From assembly GCF_004570865.1 (NCBI RefSeq), contig NZ_SPQS01000006.1, positions 334,484 through 398,483 on the forward strand: 64,000 bases of DNA, written 5' to 3'. Position numbers and translations under genes: made by a program. This document shows positions 43,628-54,075 of this stretch, one piece after another; the first letter of the stretch is position 1, and every line of letters starts with the position of its first letter. The notes under the pieces were generated by a model. The model saw nothing but the letters and a program-made list of their open reading frames with translations. It was not told the DNA's origin and made no database searches. The DNA comes from Bradyrhizobium frederickii. GTDB lineage: Bacteria > Pseudomonadota > Alphaproteobacteria > Rhizobiales > Xanthobacteraceae.

Positions 43628-44917
43628 ATGCCCCGACTGCACCCTGCTCCATCGCTCGTTGGCCGGTTGATCGCCTCACTCTGGCTGACATGTGCCGCAG
43701 CGACGGTGCAGGCCGAGCCGATCGCCGATGTCCATATGCTGGCGCAACAGGAGCAGCAGCCGCTGCTCGACACGCTGCGCGATCTCGTCAACATCGAATC
43801 CGGCAGCAAGGACATCGAAGGCCTGAACCAGATCGCCGAGCGCGTTGCCGGTCAGCTCAAGCAGCTCGGCGGCACGGTGGAGATCCTGCAACCCACCGAC
43901 GTCTATCGCCTCGACGACACCCCCGAGAAGATCGGGCCGGCCGTGCACGCCGTGTTCAAGGGCACGGGAACCAGGAAGATCATGCTGATCGCCCACATGG
44001 ACACGGTGTACCTGAAGGGCATGCTGAAGGACCAGCCGTTCCGCATCGACGGCGACAAGGCCTACGGTCTCGGCATCGCCGATGACAAGCAGGGCGTTGC
44101 GCTCATTCTTCACACCGTGGCCCTGCTGCAGAAGTTGGGCTTCAGGGACTACGGCACGCTCACGGTGCTCACCAACGGCGACGAGGAGATTTCCTCGCCC
44201 GGCTGGCGCAGCACCATCACCCGCCTCGCCGCGGATCAGGACGCGGTGTTCTCGTTCGAAGGCGGCGGGACCGACGGCACGCTGCGCCTCGCCACCAGCG
44301 GCATCGGCTCGGCCTATCTCACCGTGCAGGGCAAGTCGTCACATGCCGGCGCAAGGCCCGAGGGCGGCGTGAATGCGCTGTACGAGCTCTCGCATCAGGT
44401 GCTGCAGATGAAGGACCTGTCCAAGCCCGAGCGGGGCCTGAAGCTGAATTGGACCGTCTCCCAATCCGGCACCAACCGCAACGTGATTCCAGCGAACGCC
44501 ACGGCCCAGGCCGATGCGCGTGCGCTCAAGGTGTCCGATTTCGACGGGCTGGAGAAGGAACTGCAGGACAAGATCAAGAATCGCCTGCTGCCCGATTCCA
44601 AGGTCGATCTGAAGTTCGAGGTGCGCCGCCCGCCGCTGGAAGCCAACGAGGCCTCGCGCCGCGTGGCGGCCCACGGCAAGACCATCTATCAGGAGCTCGG
44701 AATGGCCCTCAAGGTCGACGAGAAGGCGACCGGCGGCGGCACCGACGCCGCGTTTGCCGCGCTCAAGACCAGCGGCGCCGTGGTCGAAGGCATGGGTCTG
44801 TCAGGCTTCGGTGCACATTCCAACGATGCCGAATATGTGCAGCTGGGCAGCATCGTGCCGCGGCTGTATCTGGCGACGCGCATGATCATGGACCTCTCCA
44901 CCGGCAAGCTGAAATAG
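43628..44917 (+). CDS. Exported M20-family metallopeptidase (glutamate carboxypeptidase-like)
   Basis: A 429-residue zinc exopeptidase of the M20/M25/M40 group, closest in feel to carboxypeptidase G2. A Sec signal (cut likely after VQA near residue 29) sends it to the periplasm. Metal motifs are HMDTVY (about 120), GIADDKQG (about 150) and NGDEEIS (about 183), the last containing the catalytic glutamate; a dimerisation domain lies in between. Its place just after the TRAP permease suggests that it frees a carboxylate (for example from an amide or peptide) for uptake by that transporter. This link is inference from order. Confidence 0.87.
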   Translation: MPRLHPAPSLVGRLIASLWLTCAAATVQAEPIADVHMLAQQEQQPLLDTLRDLVNIESGSKDIEGLNQIAERVAGQLKQLGGTVEILQPTDVYRLDDTPEKIGPAVHAVFKGTGTRKIMLIAHMDTVYLKGMLKDQPFRIDGDKAYGLGIADDKQGVALILHTVALLQKLGFRDYGTLTVLTNGDEEISSPGWRSTITRLAADQDAVFSFEGGGTDGTLRLATSGIGSAYLTVQGKSSHAGARPEGGVNALYELSHQVLQMKDLSKPERGLKLNWTVSQSGTNRNVIPANATAQADARALKVSDFDGLEKELQDKIKNRLLPDSKVDLKFEVRRPPLEANEASRRVAAHGKTIYQELGMALKVDEKATGGGTDAAFAALKTSGAVVEGMGLSGFGAHSNDAEYVQLGSIVPRLYLATRMIMDLSTGKLK

Positions 44918-44924
44918 CGGCTCT

Positions 44925-45045
44925 TTCTCCCTTCTCCCCTTGTGGGAGAAGGTGGCGCGAAGCGCCGGATGAGGGGTTCTCTCCACGCGCTCAATTGAGA
45001 GTGGCCTCACTGAGAGACCCCTCACCCGTCTCGCCGTTACCGCGG
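44925..45045. repeat. CTCCCCTTGTGGGAG-type intergenic repeat
   Basis: A hairpin (CCTTCTCCCC-TTGT-GGGAGAAGG at about 44931-44954) is followed by a small GGCGCGAAGCGCC stem and a GGATGAGGGG box. Reverse-oriented CCCCTCACCC follows further on. A short relative of the first hairpin lies at 10956. It sits between the convergent peptidase and sensor-kinase genes. Confidence 0.65.
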
Positions 45046-46470
45046 CGAGCCACCCTGTTCCGCATCCGCCTTCGCCGAGGCTTCGGCGGACATGGGGGGC
45101 GAGGGTGAACCGGCAAACCCTTCCGCCAACCGAAACCGCAGCGTGAACTCGGCTCCGCCGCCGGGAAGATTCTCCACCGCAACGGTCGCCGCGTGATCGT
45201 CCGCCACGGCGCGCACGATCGAGAGTCCGAGCCCCGCACCGTCGCTGCGGCGGCGGTCGGCGCGCCAGAAGCGCTGGAAGATCAGCTCGCGCTCGGCCTC
45301 CGCGATCCCCGGACCGGAATCGCGCACGCGCACCGAACCGTCCTCGCTTACCTCGACGTCGACGGTGCTGTCCTTTGCCGTGAACTTGATGGCGTTTTCG
45401 GCGAGGTTGAAGATCGCCCGCTGCAGCATCTCCGCATTGCCGTGGATCGGCACCGGCGCATCGGCGCCCTTCAGCGCGATGTCCTTGTGCTGCGCGATCG
45501 CGAACGGGGCGATCGCGGCGACCACCTCGGCGCTGACGGCGCGCAAATCCGCGGTCTCGCCGGGATCGAGCACCAGGGTGTCGAGCTCGGCGATCTCCAG
45601 CAGCTGGGCAACGAGACGGCTCATGGTTTCGATGTCGGCATGCAGCGCCTGCCGCGCCGCGCGATCGTCAAGCGTCTCGATCCGGGTGCGCAGGATCGCG
45701 AGCGGCGTGCGCAATTGATGCGCGGCGTCCGCCGTGAACTGCCGCTGCACCCGAAAGCCACCTTCGAGCCGGTCGAGCGCCTGGTTGACGGCGGTGACGA
45801 GCGGCAGGATCTCGCGCGGGATCTGCTCCGTCGGCAGGCGGATGTCGGTGCGCGCCGGGCCGATATTGCTGGCCTTCTCGGAGGCCTTCCACAGCGGCGC
45901 GATCGCCCGGCGAAAGATGATGATGTCTGTGGCGAGCAGGATCAGCAGGATCGGGATCGTGATCCATCCGACGCGCCGGAAGAAGTTCGAGACGATGTCG
46001 TCGATGATGACGTCGCGGTGCGCGAGGTCCTCGGCGACCTGGATGCGCACCGTCTTGCCGTCGATGTCCCGGGCGACCGTGGCGCCGGAAATGCTCTCGG
46101 GCGGGCGCGTTGCAGCGGCGGCGGAGCGCCGGTGCGAAGAGAACAGCAAGCGGCCGTCGGCATCGCGAATGTCGTACTGATAGCGGCCGTACGCGTCCGA
46201 ATAGAGGCCCTTGAGACTGTCGGGCAGATTGAACGTCAACTGGCCGCCCGGCTGCGCCACGATGCGCTCCGCCAGCACTTCGGCCTGGGCGCGCATGGCA
46301 TCGCGATGCAGCTGGTCGATCTCGGAATTGAGCAGCCAGAACAGCACCAGCGGCAGGAAGATCGCGACCACCGCGACCGCCAGGATGTGCAGAAACACGA
46401 TGCGCCAGATCAGCGATTTGAACGTCGGCGACCTGCCATAGGACCCGGCCTCTGACCCGATCTGGGCCAC
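45037..46470 (-). CDS. Sensor histidine kinase, TctE-like
   Basis: A 477-residue membrane kinase. A first membrane helix (about 21-48) and a periplasmic domain of about 120 residues of the 2CSK_N type are followed by a second helix (about 168-187), a HAMP-like linker, the H-box with phosphorylated H251 (DAAHQLRTPLA) and an ATPase core (NLAENAIKF, DSGPGI, GAGLGLSIV). GTG at 46470 is the start, right after the regulator stop with GGAG ten bases before; the frame continues upstream antisense-free but is shadow. The pair resembles TctD/TctE, known for controlling tricarboxylate uptake, consistent with the TRAP genes around. Confidence 0.87.
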   Translation of the reverse strand: MAQIGSEAGSYGRSPTFKSLIWRIVFLHILAVAVVAIFLPLVLFWLLNSEIDQLHRDAMRAQAEVLAERIVAQPGGQLTFNLPDSLKGLYSDAYGRYQYDIRDADGRLLFSSHRRSAAAATRPPESISGATVARDIDGKTVRIQVAEDLAHRDVIIDDIVSNFFRRVGWITIPILLILLATDIIIFRRAIAPLWKASEKASNIGPARTDIRLPTEQIPREILPLVTAVNQALDRLEGGFRVQRQFTADAAHQLRTPLAILRTRIETLDDRAARQALHADIETMSRLVAQLLEIAELDTLVLDPGETADLRAVSAEVVAAIAPFAIAQHKDIALKGADAPVPIHGNAEMLQRAIFNLAENAIKFTAKDSTVDVEVSEDGSVRVRDSGPGIAEAERELIFQRFWRADRRRSDGAGLGLSIVRAVADDHAATVAVENLPGGGAEFTLRFRLAEGFAGSPSPPMSAEASAKADAEQGGSPR

Positions 46471-46471
46471 G

Positions 46472-47146
46472 CTATTTCTCCACGTCCATGAGATAGCCGA
46501 CGCCGCGGATGGTGTGGATCGCGACCTTGGCGCCGTGTTCGGCGAGCTGCTTTCGCAGCCGCGAGACGTAAACCTCGACCGCGTTGGAGGCGACCTCGCC
46601 GTCCAGCCCGAAAATATGGTCCTCGACGTTCTTCTTCGGCACCACCCGCCCCTGCCGGCGCAGCAGGATCTCGAGCACCGAGGTCTCGCGCGCGGAGATG
46701 ATCCGCGGCTGGTCGTCGACGAAGATCTGGCGGCTCTCGGTGTCGTAGACCAGGTTGGCGAGACTGAGCGAGCGGCCGAGCAGCTGGCCGGGCCGGCGCA
46801 GGATCGCCTCCAGCCGTGCCACCAGTTCCTCCATCGCAAAGGGTTTTGCGAGATAGTCGTCGGCGCCGCTGCGCAGGCCGCTGACGCGGTCCTGCAGGCC
46901 GCCGCGTGCGGTCAGCACCAGCACGGGGAGCGGCTCCATCTTGACGCGCAGCTCGCGCAACACCGACAGACCGTCGCCGTCGGGCAGCCCGAGGTCGAGG
47001 ATCATCGCGGCATAGCTGACGCTGCTCACCGCCTCGCGCGCCTCGGCCGCGCTGCCCACGATGTCGCTCTGGTAGCCGGCCGCCGCCAGCCCACCCGCGA
47101 CGAGCCGCGACAGCTCGGCATTGTCCTCGACGATCAGAAGGCGCAT
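46472..47146 (-). CDS. Response regulator, OmpR/TctD type
   Basis: A 224-residue two-domain transcription factor. The receiver domain has acidic pocket E7/D8, phosphoacceptor D51 and a lysine in AKPF (near 103). The C-terminal winged helix is of the OmpR type, ending with the HTIRGVGYLMD signature. It is upstream of, and one base from, the kinase gene. With the kinase it forms a TctD/E-like system. The monooxygenase gene is divergent, so its promoter region may be one of its targets. Confidence 0.9.
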   Translation of the reverse strand: MRLLIVEDNAELSRLVAGGLAAAGYQSDIVGSAAEAREAVSSVSYAAMILDLGLPDGDGLSVLRELRVKMEPLPVLVLTARGGLQDRVSGLRSGADDYLAKPFAMEELVARLEAILRRPGQLLGRSLSLANLVYDTESRQIFVDDQPRIISARETSVLEILLRRQGRVVPKKNVEDHIFGLDGEVASNAVEVYVSRLRKQLAEHGAKVAIHTIRGVGYLMDVEK

Positions 47147-47585
47147 CGCATATCCGCCGAATACCCAAGTCACCGCACGGCTCGCGCCGCATCTTCGCTC
47201 TCTTCCCCCATTCCGGCCGCCTCGGCCAGCGAAAAAACGCCGAACAGCTGGCCCTTCCCTGTCAAGCTCATGTAGGTCGGAGCCGCGCGCATCTCCAGCA
47301 GGCAAGCCGCTCCCATATGATCAGACATCGCGTGCGGCCGTTGCCGGCCTCGGGCCGTTTGCTCCATTGACGGGGCCGCGACCCAACGGCTAAATTGGCG
47401 ATGTCGGAAAAGGCAGACTTGGCTTGGTAAGCCCAAGTCCTTTCGGTAACGAAAGCTCTGGTCTTTGGCCCCGTGCCTGAGATCCCCGCGACGAACACGA
47501 TCGCCTTTCAAGCGGTCAAGCGTTCGTCCGTGAGGTCCTCAGGTCTGGGAAACGCTCCGGTCGAACATTGACCATGGAGCAGTTT
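47147..47585. promoter_or_regulatory. Divergent control region, two-component pair / flavin monooxygenase
   Basis: A gene-free stretch of 439 bases between the regulator and the monooxygenase. It must carry both promoters. Short frames occur but none is convincing. I cannot point to a clear direct-repeat operator for the OmpR-type regulator. Confidence 0.35.
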
Positions 47586-49115
47586 ATGCAGATCCCCGAC
47601 ACTCCTCTGTATGACGTCATCATCGCGGGCGCAGGCCCCGTCGGCCTCTTTCTGGCTTGTGAGCTGCGGCTCGCCGGCCGCTCGGTGCTGGTCCTGGAAA
47701 AGGCACGACACCCGCACTCGCCGCTCAAGAGCCTGCCTTTCGGCTTGCGCGGTCTCTCGGTGCCGACGATCGAGAGCTTCGACCGCCGTGGCTTGCTGGA
47801 GCGTCTGAAAGCCGGCGCGGCGAGCCGAGAGACGCCAGCGGGTGCGCACTGGATGCAGCAGCAGCGCCGCCCCGGCGGTCATTTCGCGGGCATCCAGTTC
47901 TTCCACGATCAGATCGACGCAACGCAATGGCCATACCGCCTGCCCGGCCCGATCGGGAGCATGGCGGCCGAAATGGCGAGCATCGAGGCCGTCCTTGCGA
48001 TCCGCGCAGAGGCGCTGGGTGCAGAGATCCGGCGCGGCCGCGGCGTCGAAACTCTCAGGCAATCCACGGACGGCGTGACTGTCGAGACGGCCGGCGAAAC
48101 CGTCCAAGGCCGCTGGCTCGTTGGTTGCGACGGCGGGCGCAGCAGCGTGCGAAAGGCGGCCGGTATCGGCTTCACCGGTACCGATCCGGAATTCACCGGC
48201 TATTCCGTGCAGGTCGAACTGGCCGATCCGGCCTTGCTCGAGCCCGGTCGCCATTACACGCCTACGGGGATGTACACCTATGCGGCGCCTGGGACGATCG
48301 CGATGGTCGATTTCGACGGCGGCGCCGCGCATCGCCGCGAGCTGGCGCGCGACCATGTCGAGGCGGTGCTGCGCAGGGTTTCGGGCGTCGACCTGACGGT
48401 AACTGCCCTGCTGCTCGCCACCACCTGGACCGACCGCGCTTGTCAGGCAACCGACTATCGCGCCGGCCGCGTATTGCTGGCCGGCGATGCCGCACACATC
48501 CATTCGCCGCTGGGCGGCCAGGGCCTGAACCTCGGTCTCGGCGATGCCATGAACCTCGGGTGGAAACTCGCGGCGACCATTCGTGGCGATGCGCCCGCCG
48601 GGCTGCTCGACAGCTATTCGACTGAACGACATCCGGTGGGAGCGCAGATCCTCGACTGGTCGCGCGCCCAGGTCGGGCTGATGCGCCCCAGCCGGAGTTC
48701 GCGCGCACTCGAAGCCGTCGTCCGTGATCTCATCAACACGCGCGACGGCGCGACCTACTTCGCCGAGCGCGTGTGGGGTGTTTCCCTCCGCTATGATCTC
48801 GGCGGGAGCCATCCGCTGGTGGGGCGGAGTGCGCCCGACTTTGAACTGGGCGATGGGACAAGACTAAGCGCGCTCCTCAGAACCGGGAAAGGGCTGCTGC
48901 TGGATTTCGGCGCACGGCCGTCACTTCAAGCGCTTGCGCGCCGCTGGCGTGGCCGGATCAACTATGTTGCAAGCGAGGCAAAGGAACGATTGGGCTTGAT
49001 CGCCTTGCTCGTGCGCCCCGACGGCGTCGTGGCCTGGGCCGGCGAACAGGCTCCCGACAACGAGGAAGCGTCTCAGGCCGCAGCGCGATGGTTCGGTGAG
49101 CCCAACGCGAACTAA
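47586..49115 (+). CDS. FAD-dependent aromatic-ring monooxygenase
   Basis: A group A flavin monooxygenase of about 509 residues. It contains the FAD dinucleotide motif IIAGAGPVGLFLACEL (near the N-terminus), the GCDGGRSSVRK segment that touches both FAD and NADPH, and the GDAAHIHSPLGGQGLNLGLGDA motif. A C-terminal thioredoxin-like domain (about 420-505) marks the phenol-hydroxylase/PheA-TfdB/RdmE-like clade. The ATG at 47586 has GGAG seven bases before it; an ATG four codons earlier is also possible. Divergent from the two-component pair. The substrate is unknown; hydroxylation of an aromatic acid or polyketide is typical. Confidence 0.88.
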   Translation: MQIPDTPLYDVIIAGAGPVGLFLACELRLAGRSVLVLEKARHPHSPLKSLPFGLRGLSVPTIESFDRRGLLERLKAGAASRETPAGAHWMQQQRRPGGHFAGIQFFHDQIDATQWPYRLPGPIGSMAAEMASIEAVLAIRAEALGAEIRRGRGVETLRQSTDGVTVETAGETVQGRWLVGCDGGRSSVRKAAGIGFTGTDPEFTGYSVQVELADPALLEPGRHYTPTGMYTYAAPGTIAMVDFDGGAAHRRELARDHVEAVLRRVSGVDLTVTALLLATTWTDRACQATDYRAGRVLLAGDAAHIHSPLGGQGLNLGLGDAMNLGWKLAATIRGDAPAGLLDSYSTERHPVGAQILDWSRAQVGLMRPSRSSRALEAVVRDLINTRDGATYFAERVWGVSLRYDLGGSHPLVGRSAPDFELGDGTRLSALLRTGKGLLLDFGARPSLQALARRWRGRINYVASEAKERLGLIALLVRPDGVVAWAGEQAPDNEEASQAAARWFGEPNAN

Positions 49116-49152
49116 AGGCAGTCTTGAGTTCGGTCCAGCGGATTGCCGCCGC

Positions 49153-49257
49153 TAGAGCATGATCCGGAAAAGTGCGCCGCGGTTTTTCCGAAAAGATCAT
49201 GCTTAAACAACCACCTAAAGCGCGATGACGATTCATCCTAATCGCATCGCGCTTTAG
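49153..49257. repeat. Dispersed two-palindrome intergenic repeat, copy 3
   Basis: A 105-base copy almost identical to that at 8702: AGAGCATGATCCGGAAAAG with its TTTTCCGAAAAGATCATGCT partner, followed by AAAGCGCGATGACG...CATCGCGCTTTAG. The last bases provide the TAA stop of the minus-strand membrane protein that follows. Confidence 0.85.
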
Positions 49258-49571
49258 GCCTGTTCATCCGGATACCGCCGCGCGATCAGGAACGAGCTGG
49301 CCGCTGCGCCGGCGAGCAGGCACGCCACCACGACAATGCTGGTGGGCAATGAGATCAGACCGCGCTCGTGAGCGCTGATCGCGGCGGTGCCAAATGTCAG
49401 CCAGCCTCCAGTCACGACAAAGCACGACACGGCCCGCAAGACAGCGCATCGTGTCACCGGCCTATAATTGAGGAATTTCAGGAGCAACGGCCCGCACGTG
49501 AGTCCTAGCGCAAGGACCCATCCATAGATCAGCGTCGGTACGTGAAGGAGATCGGTCAGACTGGGAGACAA
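49254..49571 (-). CDS. Small membrane protein of unknown function
   Basis: A protein of about 105 residues with three hydrophobic segments (about 10-28, 45-65 and 75-95) and a basic C-terminal RRYPDEQA. TTG at 49571 is proposed as the start because CAGGTG lies upstream and the hydrophobic region begins soon after; the ATG of the frame at 49712 would add 47 Arg-rich residues that look non-coding. The stop codon lies inside a dispersed repeat, so the C-terminus may have been changed by repeat insertion. No family is recognised. Confidence 0.5.
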   Translation of the reverse strand: MSPSLTDLLHVPTLIYGWVLALGLTCGPLLLKFLNYRPVTRCAVLRAVSCFVVTGGWLTFGTAAISAHERGLISLPTSIVVVACLLAGAAASSFLIARRYPDEQA

Positions 49572-49722
49572 GGTGACACCTGGGGCTTCCGGAGTTTGAC
49601 GTCCCTGACCGAAATGCGGTTCACATATTTCGCGCATAGCGGATCGGCAGGCGCGCACCGGATGGCCATCGGCAGACCAGCAGCGAACCCGACGACGCCA
49701 GCGAGGCGACAAGGTCGGCTGC

Positions 49723-50136
49723 TCACCCTTCCGACCTGGAACTGCGCTTCCCGAACGCCGCTCTGAGTTCGGCCAGCTCGTCGCGGGTTGCTCCTCGCTC
49801 CGCGTCGGCCCGACTTGCAGGCAAGTCCAAATAATCGATCGGCGCGTCGAACTGGCTCGCCGTGAAGTCGTACCTCTTGCCGCCGATCCGATTGTAAAAA
49901 TGCTCGCCGGCCGGCAAGGGCGTCTTCAGCAGCTCGCCGCCGAACAGTTCGTGAATGAGCAGCGAGGTGACGTTGCACTGTCCCGCCGCGGGGTTGCTCG
50001 CGGTCCATTGGCTCGCCGTCGCCAGCGACCATGCCCTGCACAGCGCTCTGTGAACATCATCTGGATCGAAGCTCAGCACCGTTCCCGCCTCCGCGAAGAC
50101 CGCTTGTATCGCCGATTTTTTCCGATGACTTATCAA
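49723..50136 (-). CDS. YunG-like protein of unknown function
   Basis: A protein of about 137 residues. A central region, SNPAAGQCNVTSLLIHELFGGELLKT then GEHFYNRIGGKRYDFTASQF, resembles the YunG group, in which a GQC-x-V/T...GG...H-x-N...D-T pattern with Cys and His hints at a papain/transglutaminase-like fold. The only available start is a TTG at 50136, so the N-terminus is uncertain. It is soluble and without signal peptide. No partner in an operon is evident. Confidence 0.55.
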   Translation of the reverse strand: MISHRKKSAIQAVFAEAGTVLSFDPDDVHRALCRAWSLATASQWTASNPAAGQCNVTSLLIHELFGGELLKTPLPAGEHFYNRIGGKRYDFTASQFDAPIDYLDLPASRADAERGATRDELAELRAAFGKRSSRSEG

Positions 50137-50200
50137 GCCGTTGGCTACTGTGCATGGGGTTGTTTTTCGGTTTTCAAGCCTGGGCCCGTCCAGACATGAC

Positions 50201-50230
50201 AGCGCCCCGGAGCTTTCGCGCCGGGGCGCT
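50201..50230 (-). terminator. Hairpin after the first TRAP binding-protein gene
   Basis: A perfect 10-base stem, AGCGCCCCGG (50201-50210) with CCGGGGCGCT (50221-50230), and a 10-base loop, 21 bases past the stop. There is no strong T-tract on the minus strand. Confidence 0.6.
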
Positions 50231-50250
50231 GCCTGCGAGAGACGGCGTGG

Positions 50251-51339
50251 TCAGCTCTGCGAGCGCCGCGCCATGAAGATGTCGTAGCCGACCTCGGCGA
50301 CCTGGAACCAGGCGTAGCCGTCGCTCGTGAACTTGGCGAGCGAGTCGTGCACCTTCTTGAAGTTGGGGTTGGTCGCGGCGACTTCGGCGTGCAGCTCCTT
50401 GGCGGCCTTGTGGCAGGCATCCATGATCGACGGCGAGAACGGGTGCAGCTTGGTGCCGCCCGCCAGCAGCTTCTTCAGCGCCAGCGGATTGGCATTGTCG
50501 TAGCGCGCCATCATGTAGTTGTTGGCGTAGTGGCCGGCCTGCTCCAGCACGCTCTGGTAATATTTCGGCAGCGCGTTCCACTTGTCGAGGTTGACGAAGG
50601 CCATCAGCATCGGTCCGCCTTCCCACCAGCCGGGATAGTAGTAGTGCGGCGCGATCTTGTAGAAGCCGAGCTTCTCGTCGTCATAGGGGCCGACCCATTC
50701 GGCGGCGTCGATGGTGCCCTTCTCCAGCGCGGGATAGATGTCGCCGCCGGCGAGCTGCTGCGGCACCACGCCGAGCTTCTGGAGCACGCGGCCGGTGAAA
50801 CCACCAATGCGGAATTTCATGCCCTTGAGATCGTCGGGCGTGTTGACCTCTTTCCTGAACCAGCCGCCCATCTGGCAGCCGGTGTTTCCCGCGAGCAGCG
50901 AGACGACGTTGTAGCTCTTGTAGAATTCGTTGAGCACGTCGCGGCCGCCGCCCAGCATGTACCAGGCCTGGTTGATGCGCATGTTGGGGCCGAACGGCAC
51001 GGCCGAACCGAAGGTGAAGGTCGGATCCTTGCCGAAATAATAGTAGGAGGCGGTGTGGCCGATTTCGCAGGTGCCGTTCTGCACGGCGTCGAGCACCTGG
51101 AGGCCCGGGACGATCTCGCCAGCCGCGAAGATCTGGATCTGGAATTTGTTGTCGGTCGCCTCAGCGACCATCTTGCACATCATCTCGGCCCCGCCAAACA
51201 GCGTGTCGAGCGACTTCGGCCAGCTCGTCGGCATACGCCATTTGATTTCCGGCATCGATTGCGCGATCGCGGGAGCCGCGAGCGTGGCGGCGCCGGCCGC
51301 GCCAAGTCCAGTGACCTTGATGAAGTCTCTTCTCTTCAT
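50251..51339 (-). CDS. TRAP transporter substrate-binding protein (DctP family), copy 1
   Basis: A 362-residue periplasmic binding protein with a Tat-type leader: MKRRDFIKVTGLGAAG carries the twin arginine, and the cut is likely after AIA (about residue 26). DctP features are the FAAGEIVPGLQVLDAVQNG region, MKFRIGGFTGRVLQKLG with the conserved arginine that clamps the substrate carboxylate, and [17 protein letters not shown]. The start has AGGAAA upstream. A close paralogue of identical length lies just upstream on the same strand, separated by a terminator. No permease adjoins the pair. Confidence 0.9.
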   Translation of the reverse strand: MKRRDFIKVTGLGAAGAATLAAPAIAQSMPEIKWRMPTSWPKSLDTLFGGAEMMCKMVAEATDNKFQIQIFAAGEIVPGLQVLDAVQNGTCEIGHTASYYYFGKDPTFTFGSAVPFGPNMRINQAWYMLGGGRDVLNEFYKSYNVVSLLAGNTGCQMGGWFRKEVNTPDDLKGMKFRIGGFTGRVLQKLGVVPQQLAGGDIYPALEKGTIDAAEWVGPYDDEKLGFYKIAPHYYYPGWWEGGPMLMAFVNLDKWNALPKYYQSVLEQAGHYANNYMMARYDNANPLALKKLLAGGTKLHPFSPSIMDACHKAAKELHAEVAATNPNFKKVHDSLAKFTSDGYAWFQVAEVGYDIFMARRSQS

Positions 51340-51441
51340 GATTTCCTGCCCTGATGGATCGTGATTGTGGGCCTTCTTGTCGAGGCTTGCCGCCAGCATG
51401 ACGCAAGCCGCGGCCGAATGCCATCCCGATCGCACTGCGGC

Positions 51442-51475
51442 AAAGAAAAAGCCCGGCCTCGCGAGTGAGGCCGGG
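51442..51475 (-). terminator. Rho-independent terminator between the two TRAP binding-protein genes
   Basis: On the minus strand CCCGGCCTC (51467-51475 complement) pairs with GAGGCCGGG (51452-51460 complement) over a six-base loop, followed by CTTTTTCTTTG. It ends the upstream binding-protein transcript 30 bases past its stop, so the two paralogues are mostly transcribed separately. Confidence 0.85.
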
Positions 51476-51504
51476 CGATCTGGTCCTGCGACTTAAGCCG
51501 CAGA

Positions 51505-52707
<1,203 letters not shown>

Positions 52708-52809
52708 TTAACACGGAAGGCCCGTTTTCGGAACGCGACAATGGCATGACGGGGGTCTACGAAAGTCGCATGTCCCCCAAAGGAACGAGGAGGCGCGCCG
52801 GCGGCCGCT

Positions 52810-53946
52810 TCAGGCCGCCGCGATGACGCCCTTGAGCTGGTCCCGGACCTGCCCCGCAATGGCGCGGTAGATGGCCGCATGGGGACCATCCGGCTCGCTG
52901 TCGACGACGGGGTTACCGGCGTCCGAAGTGGCGCGAATCGCCATGTGCAGCGGGATCTCGCCGAGGAACGGCACCTCGAGCTTCTCGGCCTCGTGGCGCG
53001 CCCCGCCATGGCCGAAAATGTCCGACCGCGTGCCGCAATGCGGGCACTGGAAATAGCTCATGTTCTCGACGATGCCGAGCACGGGCACGTTGACCTTCTT
53101 GAACATGGCAAGTCCGCGCCGCGCATCGATCAAGGACAGGTCCTGCGGGGTCGAGACGATCACCGCGCCCTTGAGCGGCACGTTCTGCGCCAGGGTGAGC
53201 TGGGCATCGCCGGTGCCCGGCGGCATGTCGACCACGAGAACGTCGAGCTTGCCCCATTCGACGTCGCGCAGCATCTGCGTCACCGCCGACATCACCATGG
53301 GACCGCGCCAGATCATCGCGGTCTCTTCCTCGACCAGGAAACCGATCGACATGATGGCAAGGCCGAAGCGCCGAAGCGGAATCATCTTGCGCTCGTCGTT
53401 CAGCTCCGGCTTGTCGCGCAGGCCCGTGAGGCGCGGCACCGAGGGGCCGTAGATGTCGGCATCGAGCAGCCCGACCTTGAGGCCGAGATCGCGCAGGCCG
53501 AGCGCCAGGTTCAGCGCGGTGGTCGACTTGCCGACGCCGCCCTTGCCGGAGGCGACCGCGATCACGGCGGCGACGCCCGGGATCTCCGACTGCCGCGCCA
53601 TGGGCGAGCCGCCTCCCTGCGGCGGCTTGTGGGCATGGGCCGGCTGCACGCCGGGTGCGCCGCGACTGGGTTGCGGAGGCGGCGGCGGTGCGGAGCCCGG
53701 CTTGCGCTCGGCGGTCAGTGCCACCATGACGGTGGTGACGCCGGGGATGCTGCGCACGGCGGCCTCGGCCTCGGCCCGGATGGATTCCCAGGCTCTGGCC
53801 TCGGCGGCATCGACATTGATCGAGAAGAACACCTTGCCGTCGGACGCGCTGATCGCGCTCAGCACATTGGCATTGGTAAGCGCGACCCCGCGGGGCGACT
53901 TGATCCTGGCGAGGCTGTCGAGAACCTGTTGCTGCGTCACGCTCAA
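52810..53946 (-). CDS. Mrp/ApbC-type iron-sulphur carrier ATPase
   Basis: A 378-residue P-loop ATPase that carries 4Fe-4S clusters to target proteins. An N-terminal MIP18/DUF59-like domain (about 1-90) is joined by a proline-rich linker to the Mrp domain with deviant Walker A GKGGVGKST, DADIYGPS and a C-terminal CPHC motif (cluster ligands). The start is set at TTG 53946 (MSVTQQQVLD) with GGAG seven bases before; a GTG two codons later is possible. The 396-codon frame further upstream lacks support. Confidence 0.9.
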   Translation of the reverse strand: MSVTQQQVLDSLARIKSPRGVALTNANVLSAISASDGKVFFSINVDAAEARAWESIRAEAEAAVRSIPGVTTVMVALTAERKPGSAPPPPPQPSRGAPGVQPAHAHKPPQGGGSPMARQSEIPGVAAVIAVASGKGGVGKSTTALNLALGLRDLGLKVGLLDADIYGPSVPRLTGLRDKPELNDERKMIPLRRFGLAIMSIGFLVEEETAMIWRGPMVMSAVTQMLRDVEWGKLDVLVVDMPPGTGDAQLTLAQNVPLKGAVIVSTPQDLSLIDARRGLAMFKKVNVPVLGIVENMSYFQCPHCGTRSDIFGHGGARHEAEKLEVPFLGEIPLHMAIRATSDAGNPVVDSEPDGPHAAIYRAIAGQVRDQLKGVIAAA

Positions 53947-54075
53947 AGCGCATCTCCTGAACGGAGCCTGATCCGGACCCGGAGGGCCGCGCCAGCGCAA
54001 AGCGGGAAGCGGCTTTCCGGCAAGGTCAGGCTCGAGACTTTAGGATGCCCCATTAGAGCGGAAACGCCCAAAAGG

